From positions 16,202,501 to 16,266,500 of the forward strand of contig NC_087151.1 of NCBI RefSeq assembly GCF_035594125.1: DNA of 64,000 nt, written 5' to 3'. This stretch comes from Scylla paramamosain (Eukaryota > Arthropoda > Malacostraca > Decapoda > Portunidae). Each line of letters starts with the position of its first letter. The first letter of the stretch is position 1. The translations under genes and the position numbers were made by a program. The notes beneath the pieces were generated by a model, which searched no databases, had not been told where the DNA came from, and saw nothing but the letters and a program-made list of their open reading frames with translations. Below are positions 29,240 to 45,599 of this stretch, one piece after another.

Positions 29240-30479
<1,240 letters not shown>

Positions 30480-30480
<1 letters not shown>

Positions 30481-31310
30481 TTGGAGTTACCACATTCTTT
30501 TAGTTTGACACTGATATATAATTTCTATTTATCCTGAGTTTTGTGTACTTCGTGAGAATCATTCCCAGTCCCTTTACATGATGCATTAGTCAATTGATCG
30601 GCTATCATGCTGATAAATGTCATGTCTGTCCTGGAGTGGGCTAGAGCCATTTAATGTTGGCGACAAGTTGAAATATGGCTGGAACATTCATACTATTTCA
30701 TGATGTAACAGAAAGGAAGGCAATGTGGAGGAAGCTATGTGATGTTGTTCTTACAGATTAGTTATAAGATTCAACCAAGTGGTGGTGTACTCCTATCACA
30801 AGAGGTGAAGCAATGTGGGTATGCTGATGAGTTGGGAAAAAAAAATGTTGCTGGGTAAAAGAAAGACTTTACTTATTTCTCCTTTTATATGAGCTTGATG
30901 AAAATGGCTAAGGGCCAAAAGTTTAGAGTTGTCATGTGTTTTGATAGAGTGCTGTCATATCTGAGTTATAATATCTCAATTTATGATAGCTCTATGGCAG
31001 CAGATCTCCAATGAAAATTATAAAAATATCATATATCATATCATATCATGATATTTTTTTCTCTTTATCATAATTGTTTTCAGCCAAAGAAATGCCAAAT
31101 AAATGTACATTTGAATCTGGACTTGATGAAGCAACTTTCCTACCTGTATTTCTAACAAAAGCAGCATGTCATCTTTTTTTTTATGACAGCTGTCATTGGC
31201 TAGAGGTACCTTTGACATGAATCATTTAGGCCTGCATTCTTCTTTTCCCCCTCCACATCATCCCCTTCCCTTCCCTCTCCCCATCATCCTATAAAAATAA
31301 AAGAAAAATG
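30480..31310. other. intron without recognised content
   Basis: No long frame or repeat boundary seen. A short ATATCATATCATATCATG run is at 31028-31050. Confidence 0.4.
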
Positions 31311-31314
31311 TAAT

Positions 31315-33416
<2,102 letters not shown>

Positions 33417-33975
33417 TTTTTTTTTTTTTGTTTATGTAGGAAGGACACTGGCCAAGGGCAACAAAAATCCAATAAAAAAAAATGCCCACTGAAATGCCAG
33501 TACCATAAATGGGTCAAAGTAGTGGTCAAATTTGATGAATAAGTGTCTTGAAACCTCCTTCTTGAAGGAATTCAAGTCATAGGAAGGTGGAAATACAGAA
33601 GCAGGCAGGGAGTTCCAGAGTTTACCAGAAAAAGGGATGAATGATTGAGAATACTGGTTAACTCTTGCGTTAGAGAGGTGGACAGAATAGGGGTGAGAGA
33701 AAGAAAAAAGTCTTGTGCAGCGAGGCCGCGGGAGGAGGGGAGGCATGCAGTTAGCAAGATCAGAAGAGCAGTTAGCATGAAAATAGCAGTAGAAGACAGC
33801 TAGATATGCAACATTGCGGCGGTGAGAGAGAGGCTGAAGACAGTCAGTTAGAGGAGAGGAGTTGACGAGACGAAAAGCTTTTGATTCCACCCTGTCTAGA
33901 AGAGCAGTATGAGTGGAACGCCCCAGACATGCGAAGCATACTCCATACATGGATGGATAAGGCCCTTGTACAGAG

Positions 33976-34660
33976 TTAGCAGCTTGGGGGGGGTGAGAAA
34001 AACTGGCGGAGACGTTTCAGAACGCCTAACTTCATAGAAGCTGTTTTAGCTAGAGATGAGATGTGAAGTTTCCAGTTCAGATTATAAGTAAAGGACAGAC
34101 TGAGGATGTTCAGTGTAGAAGAGGGGGACAGCTGAGTGTCACTGAAGAAGAGGGGATAGTTGTCTGGAAGGTTGTGTTGAGTTGATAGATGGAGGAATTG
34201 AGTTTTTGAGGCATTGAACAATACCAAGTTTGCTCTGCCCCAATCAGAAATTTTAGAAAGATCAGAAGTCAAGCATTCTGTGGCTTCCCTGCATGAAATG
34301 TTTACCTCCTGAAGGGTTGGACGTCTATGAAAAGACGTGGAAAAGTGCAGGGTGGTATCATCAGCGTAGGAGTGGATAGGACAAGAAGTTTGGTTTAGAT
34401 CATTAATGAATAATAAGAAGAGAGTGGGTGACAGGACAGAATCCTGAGGAACACCACTGTTAATAGATTTAGGAGAAGAACAGTGACTGTCTACCACAGC
34501 AGCAATAGAACGGTCAGAAAGGAAACTTGAGATGAAGTTACAGAGAGAAGGATAGAAACTGTAGGAGGGTAGTTTGGAGATCAAAGCTTTGTGCCAGACT
34601 CTATCAAAAGCTTTTGAAATGTCCAAGGCAACAGCAAAAGTTTCACCAAAATCTCTAAAA
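33976..34660 (-). pseudogene. LINE B2 reverse transcriptase core
   Basis: The 216-residue open frame begins DISKAFDRVWHKALISKLPS, continues NSGVPQDSVLSPTLFLLFIN and has the catalytic block SYADDTTLHFS, then KISDWGRANLVLFNASKTQF. These are RT motifs A to D of Jockey-type LINEs. It lacks the fingers region because of the upstream deletion. Confidence 0.85.
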
Positions 34661-34701
34661 GAGGATGACCAAGACTCAATGAGATTCTGGTGATGGAAGG
34701 C

Positions 34702-35142
34702 TCAAGTACTTTTGTGGGCCACCTCTCTATCATGTACAGCATGAGAACAAGCAGAGTTAAAACCAAGGTTTGGAAGGTTTAAGTCAAGAAATGTCTGAGG
34801 AAAGCACACCTCCATAGCAGACACTATCACTTCTGTTATGCGCTTGGCACATAGAGATGGGTCTTTGACACAGAAGCAGTAGTCATTCCAAGGAAAACCA
34901 GCAAAATGCCTCTTCAGATCCCCCAACCAGAAGAGGCAAAATGCCAGAGGCACCTCTGCTTGCTTAGGGGGATCCTGAGGAGGAATTAGATTGATAAAAC
35001 AAGATACAGATATGAGATTGTGATTGGAGGAGCCCAATGGAGAAGATAGGGTGACAGCATAAGTAGAAGTATTAGAGGTTAGGAAAAGGCCAAGAATGTT
35101 GGGCATATCTCCAAGACTGTCAGGAATAGGGTGTTGCACCAA
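34702..35142 (-). pseudogene. LINE B2 endonuclease, C-terminal part
   Basis: The frame reads [19 protein letters not shown] and [16 protein letters not shown], the SDH-type final block of EEP endonucleases, here with the Asp of the usual SSDHN changed to Asn (SSNHN). The linker [20 protein letters not shown] follows. The Asp is intact in copy B5. Confidence 0.75.
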
Positions 35143-36040
35143 TTGTAATTTGTGAAGGAAAGCAAAGTTAAAAGCTAGTTCACCAGGATGGTCAGTGAAG
35201 GGAGAGGAAAGCCAAAGCTGGTGGTGAACATTGAAGTCTCCAAGAATGGAGATCTCTGCAAAAGGGAAGAGTCAGAATGTGCTCCATTTTGTAAGTCAGG
35301 TAGTTAAAGAATTTCTTATAGTCAGAGGAGTTGAGAGGTATACACCACAGATAAATTTATTTTGAGAGTGACTCTGTAGTCATAGCCAGATGGTGGAAAA
35401 CACGGAAGATTCAAGAGCGTGAGCAGGCTAAGTCGTTGCACACATGGACGCAACATCCAGCTATGGATTGAAATGAGGATAGACAAAGTAGGAGGGAACA
35501 GAAAAGGGGGTACTGTCAGTTGCCTCAGACACCTGTGTTTCAGTGAGGAAAAGATGATGAGGTTTAGTAGAGGAGAGGTGGCATTCTACTGACTGAAAAT
35601 TAGATGTAAGACTGCAAATACTGCAAATTTAATGAAAAATAGTGGGGGGGTCAAGACACTTAGGGTCGATACCAGAAGAGCAGTCCGACCTGGGGACATT
35701 TATGGTCCTCTCCCCAGATGGAGACTCCGAGGCTGGTGTAGGAGTCACCGTGATAATTTTGAGTTTTGAGCGAGGGGTGTGTCTGTAATTAGGTGCTTGT
35801 AGTTTTGTGTGAAGGAAGAGAGTTGTCTTTAGAGGGCAGGCTGTGACTGCCCTCTTGTGTTGTGTGTTGTGAGACATAAAGGGAAATGATCAGTGAGGTC
35901 ACAGCTGGGTTTAAGGATAAATTCATAACACCCCCTGATCCAATGCATTAGATCCCACCGGAAGTAATTATTGTTTTGGCAGGTGCCTACTGCCTCCTCC
36001 TCATATTTGATTTATTGCTATAACATTTCATACATAAGGC

Positions 36041-36044
<4 letters not shown>

Positions 36045-36129
<85 letters not shown>
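36045..36129. repeat. (AT)n microsatellite
   Basis: About 85 bp of pure AT between LINE B2 and LINE C. Confidence 0.95.
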
Positions 36130-36131
<2 letters not shown>

Positions 36132-37549
36132 TCATTAAATGCTAATCAAAAACTAATTGACAAATCTGTTATATGTAATAAATACTAGTAATGTACACAA
36201 ATACATAATGAACACACAGTCACGTATATAAGAGAAACATATAAACTCCATGTTTACTCATGGAAATGTATAATTTCATTGTTATTGCAAAGAAGAGTAA
36301 ATCCTTCCATTATTTTTTAAATGAATGTATGGATGTGATAGATTTGATAGCTGGTGGTAGTGTGTTCCACAGCCTGGGTTTGGCTCACAGCATGCTGTTA
36401 AGGTACAGCATGGTGTGTGCCGCCAGGGACACCAAGTTAATAAAGCTGTCCCACGTGCTATGAGTGTGTGCTGTGCGTGAGAACACCCCCATGCTGGAAC
36501 TAAGAACTTGAGTGTTTAATGATTTAAATATTGCCAAAAGAAGAAAATCTTTATGTACAGAAAGGAAATTTAGAATGTAGAAGTCTTTGAATAGATCTGC
36601 TATATGTTCATGTTTACCTCCAAAGCACATGATTTTTATAACTCTTTTTTGAGCAACAATAACATCTTTTACAAAAGAAGGCCAGGTACAACCCCAAACT
36701 CAACAAAGCTTTTTGTGTTAACTGGTTCCTAACTCTATACAATATACCACTTGCTTTAGATATTTTCAAACTCACAGAATTTATTTATGTCTTCCAATTT
36801 AGATGTTCATCTGGACATACAACTAAGAATTTAGTAGTGTGCTGCACCTGTTGAACAGTTTCATTTTCTATAATAACAGGGGGAAATTTACTTTTTGTCT
36901 GAAAATTTTTTTTGAAGAATATAAGATTAGTTTTCCCTAATTTAAGATTTAATTTATTGTGCATTATTAATTGTTTTATATGTTCTAAATCATGCTTTAA
37001 TTATTATGTAAAGAACTGATATTTCATCAGCAAAAAGGAAAGTGGTATCATCAGAAAAAATAACATATTTACATCTGCTACTTACATTTACTAAGTCACT
37101 GATGTATAGCAGAAACAGGATTAAGCCTAAGACTGAACTGTGGGGGACTCCCTGCCTAATAGCACTTAAAGAATATTCGTTATAACAGAAAACAGCTTGT
37201 ACTCAGTTGGTAAGATAACTCTTTAATAATTCAAATTCTAACTCCTACATTAAATATTTTATCTAACAATATCTGATAGTCTAAAGAAATGAAAGCTCTA
37301 AACAAATCTAGAAATACACCTACAGCAAACAATTTTGTATCAAGGCATTTATAGACATGTGATGTTAACTGAATTAATGCTGTTTCTGTTGATCTATTTT
37401 GTTTAAATCTATGCTGACACCCAGTTAAAATATTGTGATGCTCTAGAAAATCCACCAATTGACATCCAATAGTTTTTTTCATATACCTTACTAAATGCTG
37501 ATAGAACAGAAACTTGTCTATAATTTATAACATCTTTTTCTCCCCTTTT

Positions 37550-37553
<4 letters not shown>

Positions 37554-37635
<82 letters not shown>
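37554..37635. repeat. (TA)n microsatellite inside the LINE C reverse transcriptase
   Basis: About 82 bp of pure TA interrupts the RT frame between HLKMAKF and the GEKDVINYR block. Confidence 0.95.
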
Positions 37636-37640
<5 letters not shown>

Positions 37641-38394
37641 TTGCCATTTTTAAATGATTAGGAAAAACGCCTTGATTAAATGCCAAGTTAATTAAATATG
37701 AAGAAGAAGCAATTATATTAGAGGTTAGTTTCAATAATTTTGGAGGAATATTGTCAATATCAGCTGCAGTACATTTCAGGTTACTTAGAATGTTCTTAAT
37801 TTCCTGTTGAGTTGTTGGTGGTAGGTAAAGGGAGATGTTTAGGGGAGCAGTAAGGTACTAGCAGTGAGAATCACAAGGTGCAGCATGGCCTTACCAATCC
37901 CACCCACTGCCAGGAAGTGGCTGTTGAACGCATCTGGAATGGTTTCTGTCTGAATCAATGAAGTTGGGCTGGCTAGATTTTTGCTTTCCAAGGATGGTAT
38001 TTAAATTTTTCCATGTTTCTTTGGCATTGCCTTGATTATTATTGAGGGATTCCCTATAGTACTTATTTTTAGCCAGTCATAAAATATTAGTGAGTTTATT
38101 TCTGTAAGTTTTATATTTTCTGTGAACAACAATGGCCACTTGAACAAAAGCCTTTTCCAGACATTTCTTTAATACTGATTTTAAGACCTACAGTAATGTA
38201 TGGGCATATTTTTTCTTTGTTGGTGATACGTACATTTTTAATTGGGAAGCATTTATCAAACAATTTATTAAATTTGTCTTGAAAACATTGAATGCTTTAT
38301 TTGAACAAATATAGCTATAAACAATTCCAATCAGCTTCATTAACCATTTGCATGAATTTCTCAATATAAATGTTAGAGAAAATTCTTTTAGACC

Positions 38395-39590
38395 CTATCT
38401 GATGCTTACTAGTAGTGTTCCTACTGCAAGAAGGAAAATGAGATATACAGGAAAATGGTCAGTGATATCTGTGTACAGAATGTAGTTTCTAACACTACAT
38501 TCCATTTCAGTGGACCAGACATTATCTATGAGTACAAAACTGTTTTCAGTTACTTGTGTAGGTTTTATGAGTGAAGTATATGAGAAGGAATACAGTAAAA
38601 TCCCTCTCATCCGGCATTCGAGTATCCGGCAGCTTCAAGTATCCGGCACATTTTTCCCTGAGCCTTAAAATCAATAAAAAATCAATGTGTACTCATAAAA
38701 TTGACTAAAATTCCCGCACGAGGCATACTTTGTCCCTTCGCCACCAGAGCGCAATGCTTTGCGCCATCCGCAGCCCACTGCACTGTGTTTACTCAGTGAC
38801 TCAGTCCCGCGTGTGCACTGTTTATCGCCTGACGCCTTCATCATGCCTAAAGTTGTAGAAAAGAGGAAGCGTGTTGTGCTTACACTTAAGCAGCTGATCA
38901 GATCAGCTGCTGATTAAGATCAGCTGATCTTTGTTATGATAAGATGCGTGAGTGTAGGGTGGTGATTGTGGACATAATTTCACTTCTATTCAAGTATCTG
39001 GCAATATTCAAGTATCCGGCATGTCGGCAGTCCCGTTGATGCCGGATAAGAGGATTTACTGTACACTGTATTGACAAACTGGCTGACAATTAGATTAGTA
39101 ACAAGTTCTAGGATGTCAATATCCCAATCACCAAGAAGGTATATGCCCTTGTAATTCTTCTCAGAAAAATCAGTAAAGTAAATCATTCAACTTCAATATA
39201 AATTCTGGTATATTTCCCTTCGGTGGTCGGTACATTGATGCACATAAATAGAGCCCATTAGGATATCTAACCTCAGCAGCAACAAACTCAATATAATTTT
39301 CAGTAAGGCAATTATTGCTAAAATAAAGGTGGAGGATACATATTAGATACATATAGGACAATTCCTCCCCCTTCAGTATTTCAACATTGTGTATAAAAAT
39401 TATACCCTGATATATGGAATGATGAAGCAATGTTATTATTTGATCTTGTTTCCTGAAAAGCCATAACATCAAGATATCTTCCATGTAAACACTGGTCTAA
39501 AAAATTCTGTTGGTTAAAAGAAAAGCTCCTAATATTGTAACATAAGCCAATAAATAGAGGTTCTGCAAATAGGTTTTGATTTTCTGTCAA
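38395..39590 (-). pseudogene. LINE C endonuclease remnant
   Basis: Minus-strand pieces in order: LCYNIRSFSFNQQNFLDQCL (39550), DVMAFQETRSNNNI (39470), CASMYRPPKGN (39230), IYLLGDWDIDILELV (39150-39100) and, past the MITE, TDITDHFPVYL (38480-38440). These are the standard EEP blocks, including GDWDID for GDFNID and the final DHFP. The MITE sits between the fourth and fifth. Confidence 0.75.
38593..39061 (+). mobile_element. pogo/Tigger-like MITE, copy 1
   Basis: This 469-bp element has TA on both sides (38591-38592; 39062-39063) and ends CAGTAAAATCCCTCTCATCC / reverse complement of CAGTAAATCCTCTTATCC. At 38843-38917 the frame MPKVVEKRKRVVLTLKQLIR... is the N-terminus of a jerky/Tigger (CENP-B-type) transposase, stopping after 24 residues where a deletion joins the right end. 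The GATCAGCTG repeats mark the deletion joint. It interrupts the LINE C endonuclease. Confidence 0.85.
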
Positions 39591-40929
39591 TAAAAATTCA
39601 TAATTTCATTTTGGAAGTGATACATTTCTTGAGTTTACCATGAAGGAATCAATGTCAATAACACTATTATGCCTGTCATACTGGGGAAGTATTGGCTCAA
39701 AGACAAGGTTATCTAAATAACTAATAGAATTGGTAGTAAGTGAACAGTTTCTGCTGAATATATTAATTGATTCTGTATCAGGTAAGTGTGTGAAAGGAAA
39801 AGTAGAGTAATTACCACCCATATTATAATATTAGATATTCGAAGATAGAGTAAACAGTTAGTTTAACAGGTATCACAACACTGGCAGAACCTCTATCTTA
39901 CTCCTAGAATGGAGTGTCATCTTGCTATTGTCTGGTGTCCTCTGCCCACTGTGACTGAAGAGACCAGGCAAAGCACTGGTTGCAGGGTTGGTAGTGGCTG
40001 CTGCAGGGTGTTGCCCACTCACCACAGGTCCCTGTGAGGTAGAGCTCTCTCTGCTGCAACCAGTCACTCTCCACCAGCTTCTTGCAAGATAGTGCATTCC
40101 TTGCCGCAACCACAAATGGCTCCACCAACTCCCTGTGAGGTGGTACGTTCTCTGCCATGATCATCAATCACTCCACTAACTCCCTGCAGTACTTCTCTCT
40201 CTCAGACCAACTGGTTGGTATGGCAGAGTAAGCTATCTTCCCTTCACTCCTGGCTTGTTTTAGCTGTGGCAACAGTTATTTCCTCTTATCTTGGGATTCA
40301 GAGCACAAATTGTCATTTATGAAGATCTTCATTCCTCTCAGTTTAGTTGCAATATGCATCACCAGTTCCCTATCACTGTAGTGAAGGAATCAAGCAACAA
40401 TGGGGTGGGTTCACTGTTCTGTTTGCTGACCCACTCAATGCGCTCTCTCCAGCGTCCGGTTTGAGAGCTGCATCTTATCAGCAAACAATCTTCTTCACTA
40501 GTTATGCAGTCTGCTCCCACGTCTGCCCACCAGACCACTCTTCCAATCCAGTGATATGCACATTGTTCTGTCTGCTATAATCATCAAGGTAGTTGCCATA
40601 AATCATCCAAAACATCAGAGTTTTCACCTGCCAATTGGCACTGCTGCTTCAGTTCCTGTTATAGTGGTCTTGTCCTGCTTCTTTCTCCTTCTCCCAGCTT
40701 CTTTATCTCATTCCTGAGATCATCTACCTCTGCCTAAGTAAATTCTATGCTTCTTCTCAACTCATCTGCAGTCAATCTCAGTGATCCCATTTCATCAAAG
40801 ACTTTCATCATCATCTCCAAGGCATCTCTGTATGCTTGATCTTGGATTGAAAGCAACAACTTGATCATCTCCACATCCATGCTTCAGCATTAAAGGATAG
40901 GGTTCAAACAGAAAAAACTGGGTAACAGG

Positions 40930-41220
40930 TGCCTTTGTTTATACATGATGTCACCAGTGTAAGTTGCCAGCACAATCAACTTATTTAACTTTTATTTCTT
41001 GTGTTCCAATAGTCACTAACAGTTCATATTTTCACTGTCTTACCTTGAACACCTTATATGTTCCTTGGTGCACCTTGGTATGGTTGTAAGTGTATTGAAA
41101 CATTTAAAATATTGAAGATATCTGGAACAAGGTTTTGTGTGTGTGTCATCAGGATTCCAGAAAGATAGAGAGTGAGAGCACCTTGCCTTATAGATGAGAG
41201 AGAAAGTGAAAACAAATGTG
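40930..41220. other. unassigned, possible LINE C leader
   Basis: No frame or boundary seen; it may be 5' UTR of LINE C. Confidence 0.3.
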
Positions 41221-41221
41221 C

Positions 41222-41747
<526 letters not shown>

Positions 41748-41982
41748 CAGTCATACCTTCTGATTTGAATGTCCTTCAATATGAACAAGTCCCAATTTGA
41801 ACATAGTTGAACAAATTTTGTTCTCTGATTTGAACACAAACACCTGTTCAAGTGATACCACTCAGTCAGTCCTCTTGCGTTCCTCATGTCCCCTTCCTTC
41901 CGCTCCTCTCCCTTCCTTGCCCCTCTCCCCCATCCCTCCCCATACCACTTCATCCCTCTATCCTTCCCACCCACCCTCCCTC

Positions 41983-42078
<96 letters not shown>

Positions 42079-42334
42079 CCATGTAATTTACTCTCCTTCC
42101 CCATATGTACCTTCCATCCATTGTTCCCTTTCCTCTTTCTTCCTCTGGTCTCAAATCTCCCCTACCCCATATCTGTCAGAAATAAGGGACAAGGGAGTGA
42201 TACCTCACTATCTCTCCCCCCCCCCATTCATTCTATGTAATTTTTATTTATTAATCTTTTCTCACTCTTGTATAATTTCATTTTCATTCTCTATCAGTCT
42301 CATTCTATTTAGCAATCCTTAGGATTTTTCTTAC

Positions 42335-42413
<79 letters not shown>

Positions 42414-42423
42414 GAAGAGAGAG

Positions 42424-42460
<37 letters not shown>

Positions 42461-42725
42461 CGCGTAAAATTTTAGGTCATTGTTTTTGTATCTGATGGTA
42501 TAAGATGGCCCACTTCATGTTTTCTTTTACTGTATTTTTTTTCTATAATTTATGTTATTTTTATTCAATTCAATATCTAGGGCACAACATAAAACCATAA
42601 AAATGAGAAAAAAATATGGGGGATTTTGGGACCCTGGAACAGATTAATTTTTTTCTTTTGTTTTTTCACATTAATTTGAGTGGGATAAATTGCTTCCCCA
42701 ATTCAAACATTCTCAAATAATAGCC
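41748..42725. repeat. dispersed repeat carrying (CT)n and (GA)n, copy 2
   Basis: It starts near CAGTCATACCTTCTGATTTG, a pogo/Tigger-like end, and ends near CCAATTCAAACATTCTCAA, weakly inverse to it. The middle (42260-42327) matches copy 1 at 29240-30480. CT spans 41985-42075, GA 42342-42460. No frame. Probably a non-autonomous DNA element. Confidence 0.45.
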
Positions 42726-42765
42726 AATAATATAAATATAATTGTGACATGATACATTTACTTAC

Positions 42766-42893
42766 TGAAATGGATACACAATTTCTCCTGTGAAAGTTTC
42801 TTGAGGCTTTTCATCCAAGGGATTGCACTTAACTTCAAGGGTGAAATATGAGTAGAAGCTTGTCACAGTCGCAAACGCACAGATGCTGAACAC
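42766..42893 (-). CDS. SYP: Synaptophysin-family protein, exon with first lumenal loop
   Basis: The 128-bp exon has 42 codons plus CA of a split Gln codon, completed by the first G of the exon at 28274. The acceptor reads ccaacag, the donor gtaagt. It begins VFSICAFATVTSFYSYFTLE, the second half of membrane helix one (compare [20 protein letters not shown] in vertebrate synaptophysin), then VKCNPLDEKPQETFTGEIVY and PF. The Cys of VKC matches the loop cysteine of the family (SVDC). The loop here is about the length of the vertebrate one. Confidence 0.95.
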
Positions 42894-42991
42894 CTGTTGG
42901 CAAGAAAAAATAACTATAATTGTTATATAGATGTATATTTGGGTTTGATTAGTACAATACACTGTAAAGATTGGTTATAAAGATTTAAGTA

Positions 42992-43444
42992 CAGTAAAAT
43001 CCCTCTTATCTGGCATCAACGGGACCACCGACATGCCGGATACTTGAATAGAAGTGAAATTATGTCCACAATCACCACCCTACACTCACGCATCTTACCA
43101 TAACAAAGATCAGCTGATCTTAATCAGCAGCGGATCTGATCAGCTGCTTAAGTGTAAGCACAACACGCTTCCTCTTTTCTACAATTTTAGGCATGATGAA
43201 GGCGTCAGGCGATAAACAGTAAAAACGCGGGACTGAGTCACTGAGTAAACACAGTGCAGTGGGCCGCGGGTGGCACGAAGCAGTGTGCTCTGGTGGCGAG
43301 GGGACAAAGTATGCCTCACGTGGGAATTTTAATCGATTTTATGAGTACACATTGATTTTTTATTGATTTTAAGGCTCGGGGAAAAATGTGCCGGATACTT
43401 GAAGCTGCCAGATACTCGAATGCCGGATGAGAGGGATTTTACTG
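42992..43444 (-). mobile_element. pogo/Tigger-like MITE, copy 2
   Basis: This 453-bp copy is inverted relative to copy 1, with TA at 42990-42991 and 43445-43446. The minus strand carries ATG at 43194 and MPKIVEKRKRVVLTLKQL, the same transposase N-terminus, ended by the same deletion. It lies 98 bp upstream of the acceptor side of the exon at 42766-42893. Confidence 0.87.
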
Positions 43445-44262
43445 TACCTAACTACTGCAGGGCATGTGCCATCGAGATTCATGCTTTTTTTTTTTTTTTT
43501 TATGTAGGAGGGACACCAGCCAAGGGCAACAAAAATGCAATAAAAAAAAAAGCCCACTGAGATGCCAGTCTCCAAACAGGATCCAAAGCAGTAGTCAAAA
43601 ATTGAAGGCAGTAGTAAAAAATTGAAGGATAAGTGTCGTGAAACCTCCTTCTTGAAGGAGTTCAAGTAACAGGAAGGTGAAAATACGGAAGCATGCAGGG
43701 AGTTCCAGAGTTTACCAGAGTAAGGGATGAATGATTGAGGATACAAGTTAACTCTTGCATTAGAGAGGTGGACAGAATAGGGTTGAGAGAAAGAAGATTC
43801 TTGTGCAGTGAGGCTGCAGGAGGAGGGGAGGCATACAGTTAGAAAAATCAGAAGAGCAGTTAGCACTGAAAACAGCAGTAGAAGATAGCTAGAGATGAAA
43901 CACTGCAGCGATGAGAAAGAAGCCGAAGACAGTCAGTTAACCCTTTCCTTCCAGCAATCGTATATATACGATTGCAAAAATGCGTCCGTAGCGACGGCAA
44001 TCATACCGGTAATCAAGAATTTTTGCACCTCAATTTTGAGGTCCAAGCGCGGTTTCTCGAGTCAGATGGTGTGAGTGGAAGTGTCTGGCATGTTTCCACA
44101 TGTAGTGTTGTCACTAGCTCTGGAAATTTAGCGGTAACTAAGCTATTTTCCCTTTCTCCGGGCGACACTTGGCAACCCCAGCGACCCGCCGGGTGGAAAG
44201 CACTATGATAAGTGTGAAGAGAAATCCTGATAAGAGCCAGGGATCTCAGATCATAACTCAAC

Positions 44263-44481
44263 ATGGAGCAGGACACAACATATGTATTTAGCAGTGCTTC
44301 TGAGTTTGAAGACAGTGACAGTGAATATTTAGAAGAAGAAGCTGAAGAAAGCGAAGACATTAGTGAGGACTTGGAAAATGATTTACAGGATCCACCTGTT
44401 TTATCAGAACAGAGAGATGATACATATCATTCTTTCATGTTAATTTTTTTCATTATCTTCGATTTTATAATAAAATGGTAG
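44263..44481 (+). pseudogene. piggyBac-like transposase N-terminal fragment
   Basis: The 72-residue frame MEQDTTYVFSSASEFEDSDS is very acidic, like the N-terminal leader of piggyBac-type transposases. It ends after LSEQRDDTYHSF without reaching any catalytic block; the rest is replaced by microsatellite. Confidence 0.5.
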
Positions 44482-44491
44482 AAGGTAACTT

Positions 44492-44801
<310 letters not shown>

Positions 44802-45599
44802 TGTGTGTGTGCGCGCGGCGTCATCGCTCTCCGGGCTGTTTCTGGATGACAGATCACACAGCGGGAGGAGGAGGAATCCTTTATAAGGCATAAACTCAAC
44901 TTTGAGAGGTCACATCGAGCTACAAAGTATATCATTGTATTCAGAATAACAAAGAGAAAATAATTATTAGTATTCAAACAATTTTCTGACAATTTCTAGG
45001 TTTACCATTTTTAGCCGTCATACAAAACGGGAAAATAATTTAAGCACCGGAAGGAAAGGGTTAAAAGAGAGGAGCTGATGAGATGAAAAGCTTTTGATTC
45101 CACCCTGTCTAAAAGAGCAGTATGAGCAGAACCCCTCCAGACATGTGAAGCATATTCCATACATGGTCTGATAAGGCCCTTGTACAGAGTTAACAGCTGG
45201 GGTGGTGAGAAAAACTGACGGAGACATCTCACAATAACCAACTTTATAGAAGCTGTTTTAGCTAGAGATGAGATGTGAAGTTTCCAGTTTAGATTATAAG
45301 AAAAGGACAGACTGAGGATGTTCAATGTCGAAGAGAGGGACAGTTAAGTGTCACTGAAGAGGAGGGGATAGTTGTCAGGAGGGTTGTGTTGAGTTGATAG
45401 ATGGAGGAATTGAGTTTTTGAGGTATTGAGTTTTTGAGGTATTGAACAATACCAAGTTTGCTCTGCCCCAATCAGAAATTTTAGAGAGATCAGAAGTCAG
45501 GCATTCTGTGGCTTCCCTGCATGAACTGTTTACTTCCTGAAGGATCAGATGTCTATGAAAAGATGTGGAAAAGTGTAGGGTGGTATCATCAGCCATGTT

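Larger units (their letters stand above)
33417..35985 (-). mobile_element. LINE B2, minus-strand Jockey-like copy with internal deletion
   Basis: The copy keeps its 3' poly-A (poly-T at 33417-33429) and its 5' terminus near 35980 (GATAATTACT-like start shared with B5 and B7). It contains an ORF start (35877-35629), endonuclease (35142-34702), RT (34626-33976) and C-terminal domain (33950-33432). The coding run jumps from REVAHKS (34710) to FRDFGETFAVAL (34660), losing the linker and the RT start found in B5. Confidence 0.85.
36250..40930 (-). mobile_element. LINE C, CR1/L2-like, minus strand, cut by a pogo-like MITE
   Basis: From the 5' side on the minus strand: ORF1-like region (40881 to about 40400), then EN, RT and C-terminal pieces. 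ORF1 starts MDVEMIKLLLSIQDQAY and contains NNVHITGLEEWSGGQTWEQT, a block typical of CR1/L2-type ORF1. Endonuclease blocks lie at 39590-38395 with a MITE inserted (38593-39061). RT remnants include HRFKQNRSTETALIQLTSHV (37420), RQGVPHSSVLG (37150) and FSDDTTFLF (37050), a variant of the catalytic YADD. The C-terminal piece (36630-36260) has SKPRLWNTLPPAIKS. Heavy decay. Confidence 0.72.
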
